DNA of 64,000 nucleotides, taken from Paenalicyclobacillus ferrooxydans. Its GTDB lineage: Bacteria; Bacillota; Bacilli; Alicyclobacillales; Alicyclobacillaceae. The stretch's first letter is position 1. Each line of letters opens with the position of its first letter. Where the stretch lies: the NCBI RefSeq assembly GCF_001399675.1, contig NZ_LJCO01000014.1, positions 1 through 64,000 of the forward strand, in the 5' to 3' direction. The notes under the pieces are model-generated. The model had not been told where the DNA came from. It did no database searches and was given only the letters and a program-made list of their open reading frames with translations. Of this stretch, positions 7,592 through 17,016 are shown piece after piece. Both the position numbers and the translations under genes were made by a program.

Positions 7592-8533
7592 TTACTTATT
7601 GACCTTCTCCATCACACTGTTCAGAAAATCGATCATCCCGTCCTCAACTTCATCCCGGATATCTCGATCGTTATGGATCTCATGCCGATAGCCCGAATAG
7701 AGCTTTGTCTTGACCTTGTGCCCCGTCTCCGCAAGCCAATTTGATACCGCATAAACACCTTCGCCATACTGGCCAACGGGATCCTGATCGCCTGCAATAT
7801 TGTAGAACGGAATCGCCGTCGGCACTTTTTCTGCCCACTGCTTGCCCACAATTGTTTGCATCATGAGCACGAAATAGTACAAGGAACGAAGGTTCGGCGG
7901 TGCTGTAAAGTTGTTGAATGGGTCACTCGCATGATCAGCCACCACGTCAGGATCACCGGAAATCCAGTCGTTTGGGGTAACCGGGTTTTCGTACCGCTCC
8001 GTCATCCATCCCATCAAGTTGACGAGATAGGAAGGATCCACTAGCTCACCTTTCCCTTCGGCAACAAGGGCCTCCAGTGCTGGCACAATTTCTTCGGCCC
8101 TTGGGAACACACCCGAAGTGCCGCATAGAATCACACCATCTACTCCATCTCCGTAAACAGCAGCATATTGCCTGGCGATCATCGATCCCATACTATGGCC
8201 ATACATAAAGTAAGGTAAGCCGGGATACGCTTCCTGCACAATTTTACGAAGCGTGTGTTCATCCTCTGCCATCGTCAGATGGCCTTTATCTCCCCAGTCA
8301 CTCCAGTTGCCGGATTCCCTAGCTGTTTTGCCATGCCCAACGTGATCGTCTGCTGCAACCACGAAACCTGCTTCATTCAGCTTCAGGATCATGTGCAGGT
8401 AGCGGCGCGAATGCTCACCAAATCCGTGTACGAGTTGAACAATTCCACGTGGTTTTCGGATTGGCGTATAAATCCAAGCTTGAATCGTGTCATTTTGATT
8501 AAATGATGGAAAACTCAGTTCTCGGAATGCCAT
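7592..8533 (-). CDS. Alpha/beta hydrolase, monoacylglycerol lipase-like
   Basis: This cytosolic serine hydrolase of 313 residues resembles the Hydrolase_4 (lysophospholipase/monoacylglycerol lipase) group. The oxyanion segment VQLVHGFGEHSRR is followed by the nucleophile elbow YGHSMGS (Ser about residue 114). The acid is probably the Asp in AGDQDPVG, and the catalytic His lies in GYRHEIHND near the C-terminus. I chose the ATG at 8533 because AGGAGG lies 7 bases before it; the GTG at 8548 is part of that ribosome site. The substrate is not predictable. Confidence 0.85.
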   Translation of the reverse strand: MAFRELSFPSFNQNDTIQAWIYTPIRKPRGIVQLVHGFGEHSRRYLHMILKLNEAGFVVAADDHVGHGKTARESGNWSDWGDKGHLTMAEDEHTLRKIVQEAYPGLPYFMYGHSMGSMIARQYAAVYGDGVDGVILCGTSGVFPRAEEIVPALEALVAEGKGELVDPSYLVNLMGWMTERYENPVTPNDWISGDPDVVADHASDPFNNFTAPPNLRSLYYFVLMMQTIVGKQWAEKVPTAIPFYNIAGDQDPVGQYGEGVYAVSNWLAETGHKVKTKLYSGYRHEIHNDRDIRDEVEDGMIDFLNSVMEKVNK

Positions 8534-8753
8534 ACGAATCCTCCTCACCGTGACTAGATGCCCTGCATCTCCTACTAGCTGCCTCTACATCCCCTATTAG
8601 GAAATCAAGACTCTATTCACTGAAACGATTCCATTATATACCTCTCTGCCTTGTGCAAGAAAACACGGTTGTGGTAAATTTCACGAACTAGTTTTAAGAT
8701 AACAAAAGAGCTTCCATACGCTTCGAGAACAGAAATATCTGAGGTGATCGAAT

Positions 8754-9524
8754 ATGAATATTCAGTCTTTGTTGGGTCTTCCTGATGTCCTTACGGTGAA
8801 GAAAGTCGTCGCTGTACAACCGCACCCCGACGACATCGAGGTAAACATTGCAGGAACACTGCTCCAGTTGCATCGCACCGGCTGTGAAATCGTTTTCGTT
8901 ACGGTGACGGATGGACGTGCGGGGGCTTGGGGAGACGTTCAGGATGCAGACGAAATTGTACGGATCCGAGAAACCGAGCGTATCGAAGCCGGTAAACTGC
9001 TTGGCGTTCATAAACACATTACCTTGGGCTTTCCTGATGGAGGAGAGTACGCAGTGTCTGACGTCACAGCGAAATTGGTTGCTGTATTTCGGGAAGAGAA
9101 GCCTGATCTCGTTTTTTCCGTGGATCCGTGGATGCCATATGAAGCCCATCCCGACCACGTCAAAGTTGGCCAAGCAGTCTCACAAGCTGTGTTATTTGCG
9201 AACAATGCTATCTTACATCCCGTTGTGTCTGCCGCACCGTTTCAGGTTCCGCAAATTGCATTTTATGCAACAAGCTATCCAAACCGGTTTGTGGAACTGA
9301 CAGAAGAAGATTTTCAGCACAAGTTGAATGCGATTTTGACCCACCGCAGCCAATTCGACAATGAGATGTGGCCGTTTATACAGCAATATTTCGCAGTCGC
9401 TGCAAAAGAGGCCTACCAAGTTGTACACAAGGACGACAGCGTCTCTTCTGAAGGTTATGCAGAGCCGCTTAAAGTCCTATCCCACCTGCAACTGCACTCG
9501 ATACCGAGCACCCTGTACAGCTGA
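8754..9524 (+). CDS. LmbE/PIG-L family N-deacetylase
   Basis: This zinc-dependent de-N-acetylase of 256 residues is related to the GlcNAc-malate deacetylases of bacillithiol synthesis and other sugar deacetylases. The hallmark QPHPDD (His24, Asp26, Asp27) is near the N-terminus, and PYEAHPDHVKVG provides the second metal-binding His. GAGGTGATC precedes the ATG. A sugar-type transporter begins 38 bases downstream, so an acetylated sugar or glycoside may be the substrate. BshB is the alternative, although no other bacillithiol gene is near. Confidence 0.85.
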   Translation: MNIQSLLGLPDVLTVKKVVAVQPHPDDIEVNIAGTLLQLHRTGCEIVFVTVTDGRAGAWGDVQDADEIVRIRETERIEAGKLLGVHKHITLGFPDGGEYAVSDVTAKLVAVFREEKPDLVFSVDPWMPYEAHPDHVKVGQAVSQAVLFANNAILHPVVSAAPFQVPQIAFYATSYPNRFVELTEEDFQHKLNAILTHRSQFDNEMWPFIQQYFAVAAKEAYQVVHKDDSVSSEGYAEPLKVLSHLQLHSIPSTLYS

Positions 9525-9562
9525 AAATATTTTCAAGAATACAACCTAAAGGAGCATCCCGA

Positions 9563-10867
9563 ATGATCCCGTTTTCGAAACGGTTGGCGTACACCGTCAA
9601 CCAAATCGGTGTGAATCTGCTCTGGCAAGCCTTCAACACCGTCGCAGTGTTTTACTATGTAACCGTTTTACACGTCTCTACCACGGGTGTCTCCGTGGGT
9701 ATGATTGTGTACGGAGTGGTGAACGCATTTTTAAACCTGTTTGCAGGCTATCTGAGTGACAGAACGAACAGTAGAATGGGGCGGCGCATTCCTTACATCG
9801 TTTACGGCGGCGTCCCGTTTGTGGTGTTGTTCTATCTCTTGTTTCATCCGCTCGTCTCTGGCCCGCATGCGCTTTTGGCATACTTTCTCGTGGTGACCTT
9901 TTTATTTGATATCAGTTTCACTTTCGTTGCGCTGAACATCAGTGCCCTTTTCCCCGAGATGTACCCGAATGCCTCAAACCGATCAAGTGTCGTTGCGTTG
10001 CAGCAGTTTTTTGGCATTATTGGGCTCATCGCCGGGGTGGCTTTGTCCAAGTCCCTTGGACAATCACTAGGTTGGACAACGATGGCACTGATTTTTGCGG
10101 CCATCACATTTGTAAGCGTTTACCTTTCTTTGTACGGTTCTTTCGAAAACCCAGCTTATCGCGAAGAACCGTTGCATTTTCGAGAAGCCGTTCGTGAAAC
10201 CTTCAGTAATAAACGATTTTTGGTATATGTATTTGCAAGCTTGTTTGTGCAACTGACGACGACGATGTTCGTCACAATCTCTTCGTTCTACTCAACCTAT
10301 GTCGTTTCCCTGAATGCAACCCAAAGTGCTCTGTTTCTGGGTCTGATGTTTATCGTGGCCATCCCTGTTTCATTTCTTTGGTCCCGAGTGGCCCTTAAGC
10401 TCGGAAACAGCAGGACGACCCTTGCGGTAGTGGTGCTGTTTGCGCTCATTTCGCTCGTATTTTGTTTTGACACAACTCCCCTAGCGGTGATTCTGACGGG
10501 GGCTGTCCTTGGCATCGGGATCGCAGGGTTTATGGTCCTGATGAATCTGCTTCTGGCAGATGTTATCGACTACGATGCCGAAAAAACAGGCAAACGTCGC
10601 GAGGGTATGTACTACGGGATGAATGGGTTCGTCGTTCGCATTGGCCTGTCACTTCAATACGCCATCATGGGTATCTTCTTTACAGTGACCAAGTTCAACT
10701 CGAACCTGCGTACGCAGCCCCACGCTGCCATTCTCGGGCTGCGCTTCTTAATCGGGGGACTCCCCGTGATACTGCTTTTCGTTTCGTTCCTGCTTCTCTA
10801 CAAATATCATCGCTATGTAAGTGACGAGCGAGGAGAAAAACGCGTCTCGCATGCGATTCCGTCCTAA
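9563..10867 (+). CDS. GPH-family sugar/cation symporter (MFS_2)
   Basis: This 12-helix major facilitator protein of 434 residues belongs to the glycoside-pentoside-hexuronide:cation symporter type. It has GYLSDRTNSRMGRRIPYI between helices 2 and 3, matching the family signature. Helix 10 is followed by DVIDYDAEKTGKRREGMYYG, also a GPH signature. AAAGGAG precedes the ATG. It is probably co-transcribed with the deacetylase gene 38 bases upstream and is followed by a terminator hairpin. The sugar cannot be named. Confidence 0.88.
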   Translation: MIPFSKRLAYTVNQIGVNLLWQAFNTVAVFYYVTVLHVSTTGVSVGMIVYGVVNAFLNLFAGYLSDRTNSRMGRRIPYIVYGGVPFVVLFYLLFHPLVSGPHALLAYFLVVTFLFDISFTFVALNISALFPEMYPNASNRSSVVALQQFFGIIGLIAGVALSKSLGQSLGWTTMALIFAAITFVSVYLSLYGSFENPAYREEPLHFREAVRETFSNKRFLVYVFASLFVQLTTTMFVTISSFYSTYVVSLNATQSALFLGLMFIVAIPVSFLWSRVALKLGNSRTTLAVVVLFALISLVFCFDTTPLAVILTGAVLGIGIAGFMVLMNLLLADVIDYDAEKTGKRREGMYYGMNGFVVRIGLSLQYAIMGIFFTVTKFNSNLRTQPHAAILGLRFLIGGLPVILLFVSFLLLYKYHRYVSDERGEKRVSHAIPS

Positions 10868-10873
10868 AGTCAG

Positions 10874-10895
10874 GGGCATGCCGTCTGGCATGCCC
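10874..10895 (+). terminator. Terminator after the GPH transporter
   Basis: GGGCATGCC pairs with GGCATGCCC around GTCT, 7 bases after the stop codon. The T-run is short. Confidence 0.65.
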
Positions 10896-11003
10896 TTCCC
10901 AACAAAGCCACAAATCCACAAAGCATTCCAAACAAAGCCACGAAGCCAGAATCAGGGGCTATAGGAGCATCGCGACACCATTCTGTTTCACTTAAAAGCA
11001 GTC

Positions 11004-11161
11004 CTAGCGTTCCGGATCGCACGCGATAATGTGTCCAGCGACACCTTCATCAAAACCAAACTTTGAGAACAGACGAAATGCACCAGCGAGACGTTGCTTG
11101 CGATGCAACCGTTCTTCCTCAATAGACTGGAAGTCGGTGGACGCAGTCGAGTTTCACTCAT
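11004..11161 (-). pseudogene. Class II aldolase/adducin N-terminal remnant
   Basis: After an ATG at 11161 (GGGG ribosome site) the coding frame shifts. The second frame reads SIEEERLHRKQRLAGAFRLF and then FGFDEGVAGHII before a TAG at 11004-11006. That sequence matches the opening of class II aldolase/adducin domain proteins, whose normal length is above 200 residues. Only about 50 residues remain, so this is a truncated, frameshifted remnant. It lies 10 bases past the stop of the 2-hydroxyacid dehydrogenase gene and in the same direction, so it was probably the last gene of that operon. Confidence 0.6.
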
Positions 11162-11171
11162 TGAAACCCCT

Positions 11172-12116
11172 CTAAACCAGTCCCTGTACGGGACTTCCAG
11201 ACAGAGCGTTTGCAACCTGTCTCAAAACGAACTCGGCGACACGACCCGAGGATTCTACCGTGATACCAGCAATATGCGGTGTTAAGGTAACATTAGGCAG
11301 TTGGTACAAGGGATCGTCCGGGTGCGGTGGTTCCTGCTCACGAACATCTAAGTAGGCTGCCATCGTTGGGCTCTGTGCTAAAACTTCAGAGAGGGATTTC
11401 TCATCAATGATCCCGCCGCGAGACGTGTTGATGAGCACACTGTCTTCCCGCATCATATGTAACTCTTCCATCCCAATCAGGGATTTCGTGTCGTGAGTTA
11501 ATGGAACGTGGATAGAAATGAAGTGAGAGAATGTTAGGACCTCTTTTAGGCTCACCAACTCAACTCCGACGTCTTGAACAACTGCGCTCGCTGATAACAC
11601 GAATGGATCAAAGGCGAGTATCCGCATGCCAAAAGCCTTGGCACGACTGGCCACACGTTGGCCGATGTCTCCAATACCGACGAGACCTAACGTTTTGCGG
11701 TAAAGTTCTGTGCCAGTGCCAAGACTGCGATCCCATACACCAGACTTGACACTCTGACTGCACCGATCCAGAAAGCGGGTATGATGCAACAAACATGCCA
11801 TTACGTATTCAGCAACGGACGTGGCGTTACAGCCACGTGCAGCAACCACTTTTACGCCATGGTCCCGGCAGGCCGGAACATCGATATTATCCAAACCGAC
11901 CCCGAGCCTTCCAACCACTTTTAACTGTGGAGCGGCTTCCAAAAGTTCTCTGTCTACCCGTGTCTTGTTCCTCACAATGATAGCTTTTGCTTCTCGCACC
12001 TGACGAAGGAGGACATCCCTATTCTCAACCAGAGTCGTATCGTACGTGACAGGATAGCTTTCATCAAACCAATCCGGCAACGGCCACCACAAGTGCTCAG
12101 AAATGACAATTGACAT
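11172..12116 (-). CDS. slcC: D-isomer 2-hydroxyacid dehydrogenase, probable (S)-sulfolactate dehydrogenase
   Basis: This NAD-dependent dehydrogenase has 314 residues. A substrate domain is followed by a Rossmann motif LGLVGIGDIG (about 144-152) and the catalytic set Arg233 (NTSRGG), Glu262 (EQEPP) and His281 (TPHIAG). The fold is shared by phosphoglycerate dehydrogenase and by SlcC, which oxidises (S)-3-sulfolactate to sulfopyruvate. I favour SlcC because the locus also has SuyAB and a second dehydrogenase of the ComC type. There is no ACT domain, which argues against serine biosynthesis. It lies 113 bases after the ThDP gene. Confidence 0.65.
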   Translation of the reverse strand: MSIVISEHLWWPLPDWFDESYPVTYDTTLVENRDVLLRQVREAKAIIVRNKTRVDRELLEAAPQLKVVGRLGVGLDNIDVPACRDHGVKVVAARGCNATSVAEYVMACLLHHTRFLDRCSQSVKSGVWDRSLGTGTELYRKTLGLVGIGDIGQRVASRAKAFGMRILAFDPFVLSASAVVQDVGVELVSLKEVLTFSHFISIHVPLTHDTKSLIGMEELHMMREDSVLINTSRGGIIDEKSLSEVLAQSPTMAAYLDVREQEPPHPDDPLYQLPNVTLTPHIAGITVESSGRVAEFVLRQVANALSGSPVQGLV

Positions 12117-12229
12117 GTCAACAGCCCTTTCACGCTGGTATCGTGTTCTGATTTGGGGACTCCAGGGTGATTTCGGAGCAACTGACCCATAGAAAGCCTA
12201 GTTCAACAAGATGGTACTTGGTAATCAGC

Positions 12230-13843
12230 TTACATTTGTTGTCGGTAATCTGCAGGGTTAATGCGGGCCTCTATCAATACAAATGTCTCTCTGGACGCCC
12301 CCTCGATGTCCCGAATGGTATTCCTCAGCTCCTTCGCGCTGTTCACCGTGTAAGCTTGCCCCCCGTATGCCCTGGCGAGCGTCGTATAACTGGGAACATC
12401 AAAGTCGACCCCGTACGTCGGTAAGTTCATCCGTTCTTGCTTCAGCTTGATAAGTGAGAGAGCACGGTCTGTAAACACGACAATAATAGGTTTGAGTTTG
12501 TGCGCTGCTAAGAGTGCCATTTCACCCGTAATCATATCGAGCCCAGCATCTCCTGTGAGGCATATCACTGTGCGGTCGGGATACAGCAACTGTGCCGCGA
12601 TAGCAGCAGGCAACGCGTATGCCATGCTTCCGAGTCCATTTGACTGCAAAAGTCCGTTTGGCTCATAGCACTCCCAAACATGGTTTGTCAAAATACGATG
12701 GGATCCGGTATCCACGCACGCCACTGTCGTAGGAGGAAGTTCCTCGCGTAGAATCTCCAGCACATCGTAAGGATGAAGACCCTCGGAGCCCGTCACCCGT
12801 ACAGCCCGCTTCAGCGCCCCGCGGTGGTTTGACAGATGAGTCTCAGGCCAGCGATCCGCTGCGAACTCCGCGGTATTCTCAGACATCCTGTGTAAGTTGC
12901 TGCCGATATCGCCGATCAACTCGAATTGTGCCAAAAAGATATGGTGCGTTGCCGAGACAACGTCAACGTTGATGATAGAAGCGAGCGATTGGAGAGGAAG
13001 TATCCAGTCGCTGCGTAACTCCACCGGATCGAACCCAATCGTCACGACGAGGTCCGCCGTTCTTAAAAGAGATTGCTGAATCTGATCAATAACGGGAGAT
13101 AAACCAATGGCCCCTAAACTAAGGAGCTGATTCTCCGGGATCACACCTTTGGCTTTGTAGGTCGTCATGGCCGGGATTCTCCAGTTCTCGAGAAACGCCT
13201 TCGTGGCCGACGCTGTATCTGCAGTGGATACTCCAAGGCCGACGAGTGCAATCGGCCGCTGTGCAGTTTGGAGGCTCCTTTGCACATCTATCGGGACGCT
13301 TGCCTGCTGGGGCACTGCGATGGTCTTCTGTTGACGGACCGACGTCGCAACGTCCATTTGTGCAACATCGGTAGGGAGGTTTAAATGCACAGGCCCTGGT
13401 CTGCCTTCAAATGCGATGCTGAGTGCTTTCGCAGTGACTTTCCCCGCATCTGCTGCTCTCACGGTGACTGAGAACTTTGTGATGGGCTTGAGTATCGCCG
13501 TTTGATCAATAATCTGGTGCGTATAAATGTTTTCCAGGTTGGTTGCGATGGCTCCAGTAATCACAACCAGTGGGGAACGGTCGAGATATGCTTGAGCCAC
13601 TGGAGTGACTGTATTCGTTAATCCTGGCCCGAGTGTCGCCACGAGAACGCTTGGGCCGTCGGATAATCGACTGACCGCGTCCGCCATAAACCCTGCCCCC
13701 ATCTCATGGCGCGTCAAGATAAATTGAATACCAACATCTCGAAACGCCTCAAGCAGGTGTAAGACTTCTCCACCCGGGATGCCAAACGCGTACCGCACCC
13801 CCGCGTCATACAGTGAGCGAGCAATAGCATCGACCACTCTCAT
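12230..13843 (-). CDS. Thiamine-diphosphate enzyme, acetolactate synthase-like
   Basis: This 537-residue protein has the three-domain ThDP layout of the acetolactate synthase/decarboxylase family. The catalytic Glu47 is in TRHEMGAGFMADA, and GRPGPVHLNLPTDV closes the N-terminal domain. The cofactor motif begins with GDAG near 431 and ends in FTDRALSLIK, where Asp replaces the usual Asn. GCAGGAGG precedes the ATG. In a sulfolactate locus a ThDP enzyme could decarboxylate sulfopyruvate or condense pyruvate. It is not obviously Xsc, which is longer, nor the two-subunit ComDE. Substrate unknown. Confidence 0.7.
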   Translation of the reverse strand: MRVVDAIARSLYDAGVRYAFGIPGGEVLHLLEAFRDVGIQFILTRHEMGAGFMADAVSRLSDGPSVLVATLGPGLTNTVTPVAQAYLDRSPLVVITGAIATNLENIYTHQIIDQTAILKPITKFSVTVRAADAGKVTAKALSIAFEGRPGPVHLNLPTDVAQMDVATSVRQQKTIAVPQQASVPIDVQRSLQTAQRPIALVGLGVSTADTASATKAFLENWRIPAMTTYKAKGVIPENQLLSLGAIGLSPVIDQIQQSLLRTADLVVTIGFDPVELRSDWILPLQSLASIINVDVVSATHHIFLAQFELIGDIGSNLHRMSENTAEFAADRWPETHLSNHRGALKRAVRVTGSEGLHPYDVLEILREELPPTTVACVDTGSHRILTNHVWECYEPNGLLQSNGLGSMAYALPAAIAAQLLYPDRTVICLTGDAGLDMITGEMALLAAHKLKPIIVVFTDRALSLIKLKQERMNLPTYGVDFDVPSYTTLARAYGGQAYTVNSAKELRNTIRDIEGASRETFVLIEARINPADYRQQM

Positions 13844-13881
13844 TGTCGTTGTGCCTCCTGCAGATTATATCAATATATTCA

Positions 13882-13902
13882 GAACATTTATCCCGGATGT
13901 TC
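13882..13902 (-). promoter_or_regulatory. Inverted repeat upstream of the ThDP gene
   Basis: GAACAT and ATGTTC flank a 9-base spacer, about 40 bases before the ThDP gene start. A second dyad (GCGTGG-N7-CCACGC, 13929-13947) lies further upstream and could instead end the regulator transcript. Either may be an operator. Confidence 0.4.
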
Positions 13903-13970
13903 GTATCATACAAACTGAGTGGTGAGATGCGTGGGTGCATACCACGCGGCAGATCAATAGGAAAGCCCGA

Positions 13971-14684
13971 CTACTTCTCCGTGTTTATCGCCACAGGACG
14001 GGATTGAACAGACCCTTCTACACTGGTCAGATGGGCCAACATAGCGTTTCGTGCCCGGTTTGAGTCGTGCTCGGTAATCGCCTTTAGAATCGCCTGATGC
14101 TCTCGAATAGAGATTGCAGCACGTCCCGGAATTTCCAAGCTGCTCCGTCTGCCTTCTTCGAGAGACTCGAGTAAAGACCACATGACTTTTACCAAGAGCA
14201 AGTTTTTTGACGCCTCTGCAATCGCGACATGAAACCGCGCATCATACAAGCTCAAAGACTGAAGATCCGATTCATGGACAAGTGCCTCATCCAAAATCTC
14301 TGAAATTCGTTTGATATCCTCGTCTGAGGCTCGCTCGGCAGCATAAAAGCTCGCTTCTGTTTCGAGCATCTTGCGAATTTCAAAGAGGTCACGCAGGTTG
14401 GCACTCTGCGCATCATGCGCCCACGAGTCCTCAATAGACTTGTTAGGGTCTGCAACAAAAATCCCGACCCCGTGTTTTACCGTTAACAGACCCCGACCGG
14501 TCAGAATTTTAATCGCATCTCGAATAGAGGTGCGGCTCACTTGAAACTGGGCTGCCATCTCCCGTTCCGTTGGCAGCCTGTCCCCAGGGCGCAGCTCTCC
14601 GCGGGTAATCGCATCTGTCACTTTCGCGACGATTTTTTGACTTAATGCGACATTATCTGAAATTGGTTCAAACACGGCGCGCAC
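13971..14684 (-). CDS. GntR-family regulator, FadR subfamily
   Basis: This DNA-binding regulator of about 237 residues has an N-terminal winged helix (LPTEREMAAQFQVSRTSIRDA, about 40-60). An all-helical FCD ligand domain (about 95-220) follows, with typical metal-contacting Asp/His positions (LYDARFHVAIA, REHQAILKAI). The start is a GTG at 14684 or the GTG three codons on; AAAGGTGG lies before both. It is embedded between the ComC-like dehydrogenase and the ThDP gene, so it most likely controls this catabolic locus. The dyads at 17322 and 19337 are candidate targets. Confidence 0.85.
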   Translation of the reverse strand: MRAVFEPISDNVALSQKIVAKVTDAITRGELRPGDRLPTEREMAAQFQVSRTSIRDAIKILTGRGLLTVKHGVGIFVADPNKSIEDSWAHDAQSANLRDLFEIRKMLETEASFYAAERASDEDIKRISEILDEALVHESDLQSLSLYDARFHVAIAEASKNLLLVKVMWSLLESLEEGRRSSLEIPGRAAISIREHQAILKAITEHDSNRARNAMLAHLTSVEGSVQSRPVAINTEK

Positions 14685-14740
14685 CCACCTTTCTCGAACC
14701 CGTTAGAGTAAAGGGCAAGTCCCGTACGTCACTCTATCAT

Positions 14741-15823
14741 CTAGTATGCAACCGATGATGTTGGTTTAAAAGACTTTGGCATAGCTATAGCATATTTCTT
14801 GCAGATTTGCCGCAATTCCTCTTCGGTCTCAGATGTGATAGGAACCCCATGCAACCTTCGTTCATTTTCCAGCTCTTGTCGCCGTTCCCCGGGTATGCGG
14901 ATCCGTTCATATCCGGACGCAAGCGGCACTGAGGTGACTTCCGCAACTAACTGAGAGACGCGGGTCTCAAAAGTGCCTTGCCCAATGAAGAACTCCGGAT
15001 TCAGTGCCATGAAGAACATGGCCGTTCCTGGAGGGGCCGTTCCTTCGTCATAGATTGAACCCACATTATACCCAAAATTCCCCCCCGACAAAAGCCCGCT
15101 GAGAATTTCTACCATCAAAGCCAAACTGTATCCTTTCGGTCCTGCCATCGGAAGCACCGCGCCCTTGAGAGCGGCTGACGGATCGGTTGTAGGGGCACCG
15201 TTTGCATCAATTGCCCATCCTTCCGGAATGGGCTCGTTCTTCTTGGCGGCCATAATGATATTCCCGCGGGCAGCAACACTGGTTGCTAAATCAATGGATA
15301 CAGGTTGGCCGTCTTTCTGTGGTGCGGCGAGTGCAATTGGATTCGTTCCAAAATAGGCTTTCCGTCCACCCCAAGGTGGAATTGCAGGTTGCGCGTTTGT
15401 CATCGCGAAGCCGATACATCCGCGGCTGGCAGCGAGTTCCGTGTACGTCGACATCGCACCCGCGTGATTTCCATTCCGTACAGCTGTAATACCGACTCCC
15501 GCAACCTTGGCTTTATCCAGGGCCGTTTCCATAGCCGCCTTTGCAACGACAGGTCCGAGTCCCTGATCTGCGTCAATGACAGCCGTCACAGGGCCCGTCT
15601 CATCGATTTTCATCTCTGTCCGCGGTTTGATCTTCCCGTTGCAAATGCCTGACACATAGGCGGAGAGCCGGGACAGCCCGTGTGTGGCTGTCCCCTGCAA
15701 GTCTGCACGAACGAGTACCTGTGCAGTCCATCTCGCGTCCTCATCGGGAACTCCGGCCGCTTGGAAACACGCCGTCGCCAGCTGGAGCAAGTCGTCTACT
15801 GAATACATGACGCCTGACATCAC
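14741..15823 (-). CDS. comC: Malate/L-lactate dehydrogenase family enzyme, probable (R)-sulfolactate dehydrogenase
   Basis: This NAD(P)-dependent 2-hydroxyacid dehydrogenase of 360 residues belongs to the non-Rossmann LDH_2 family (YlbC/YiaK/ComC). Catalytic His48 lies in GTATHGLSRL. The nucleotide-contact segments GGRKAYFGTNPIA, IPEGWAIDANGAPTTDP and GPKGYSLALMVEIL are all present. ComC interconverts (R)-sulfolactate and sulfopyruvate. Together with the SlcC-like enzyme of the other dehydrogenase family it would form the two-enzyme sulfolactate racemisation known from Chromohalobacter. It begins 29 bases after suyB ends. Confidence 0.65.
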   Translation of the reverse strand: MMSGVMYSVDDLLQLATACFQAAGVPDEDARWTAQVLVRADLQGTATHGLSRLSAYVSGICNGKIKPRTEMKIDETGPVTAVIDADQGLGPVVAKAAMETALDKAKVAGVGITAVRNGNHAGAMSTYTELAASRGCIGFAMTNAQPAIPPWGGRKAYFGTNPIALAAPQKDGQPVSIDLATSVAARGNIIMAAKKNEPIPEGWAIDANGAPTTDPSAALKGAVLPMAGPKGYSLALMVEILSGLLSGGNFGYNVGSIYDEGTAPPGTAMFFMALNPEFFIGQGTFETRVSQLVAEVTSVPLASGYERIRIPGERRQELENERRLHGVPITSETEEELRQICKKYAIAMPKSFKPTSSVAY

Positions 15824-15852
15824 AAGCCCTCCCCGATCCGAAACCTGTCTTC

Positions 15853-17016
15853 TTACGCACTGGGATACAGCTTTGTTAAGACAAACTCACGGTGACCGAG
15901 CGCCTCCGCCATCGTAGCGCGGCCGTTCATGGTGCGAACCATGACCTCGGCAAGCTGCTCCGAAGCTTGCGAGAGATTAATTTCGTAAGACAACAAGCCA
16001 CTCACATCGACGTCGATGTGTTCCTTCATAGAATGTGCCGTTTTTGGATTGCCTGTTAATTTCACGACCGGTTCAATCGGGTTTCCGACAATGTTCCCTT
16101 GTCCAGTCGGGAAGAAGTGAAGGACTGCACCCGCTGCAGCCATCAGCGTCACGCACTCCGCTGCTGCAGAAGATGTATCCATAAAGTTTAAGCCTTTAAC
16201 GGTCGGTGCCTGCGCAGGTTCGAGCACATCGACCACTGGCTTCGTACCGGTTTTCTCGATGTTCCCCATGGCCTTTTCTTCAATCGTGCTCAGCCCGCCT
16301 GCTATATTCCCTTGCGTTGGCTGCGAACCGAGAAGATCTGCATCCTGTTTCTCGATAAAAGATACATAGTCGTGATAGGTTTTCAGGAACCGTTCACGAA
16401 CGTCAGGCGTTGCACAGCGCTCCGCAATCAAGTGTTCGCCGCCTGTCAGTTCGGAGGTTTCACCAAACAGGACGGTTGCGCCCATCTCAATCAGCTCGTC
16501 AACGACCCTTCCTACCGTCGGACAGGAGGCAAGACCTGTGGTGGTGTCTGACTCACCGCATTTGATGCTGATAATCATGTCGGAAACGGGAACTGGTTCG
16601 CGCTGTAGTTCAGTCGCGTATTGGACGAACTCCTGCGCCTTCCAGCACGCTTGCCGAACCGTCTCTAACTCGCCCTGACCCTCGATGCTGAACCACGCAA
16701 CGGGTTTGCCCGTCTCTGCGATGCCATCCGCAATTTTCTTCGTCCAATTGGCTTCGATACCGATCACGATGGCAGCAGCGACGTTTGCATTGCATCCTGT
16801 TCCAATGAGTGTGCGAAAATGCAGTTCCAAGTCTTTGCCATATTGTAAACGGCCGTAAGGATGAGGCAGTGCAAGCGTTCCTGGGATTTTGCTGGCAACG
16901 GCTTCTACCGCGGCGTTTGAGATATCATCGACCGGAATAACCACGACGTGATTGCGAATCCCTACTGCGCCGTTTGGGCGCCGATAACCCATCACCGTTT
17001 TCTGCATGCTTACCAC
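15853..17016 (-). CDS. suyB: (2R)-3-sulfolactate sulfo-lyase large subunit
   Basis: This 387-residue protein is of the UxaA/SuyB family, which splits (R)-sulfolactate into pyruvate and sulfite. It opens with [20 protein letters not shown] and continues with [24 protein letters not shown] (a likely metal-binding Cys), [12 protein letters not shown] and [15 protein letters not shown]. The separate small SAF-domain subunit (suyA, upstream, 7-base overlap) matches SuyAB. Altronate dehydratase normally has both parts in one chain of about 500 residues. Another split hydroxyacid lyase remains possible. Confidence 0.75.
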   Translation of the reverse strand: MVSMQKTVMGYRRPNGAVGIRNHVVVIPVDDISNAAVEAVASKIPGTLALPHPYGRLQYGKDLELHFRTLIGTGCNANVAAAIVIGIEANWTKKIADGIAETGKPVAWFSIEGQGELETVRQACWKAQEFVQYATELQREPVPVSDMIISIKCGESDTTTGLASCPTVGRVVDELIEMGATVLFGETSELTGGEHLIAERCATPDVRERFLKTYHDYVSFIEKQDADLLGSQPTQGNIAGGLSTIEEKAMGNIEKTGTKPVVDVLEPAQAPTVKGLNFMDTSSAAAECVTLMAAAGAVLHFFPTGQGNIVGNPIEPVVKLTGNPKTAHSMKEHIDVDVSGLLSYEINLSQASEQLAEVMVRTMNGRATMAEALGHREFVLTKLYPSA

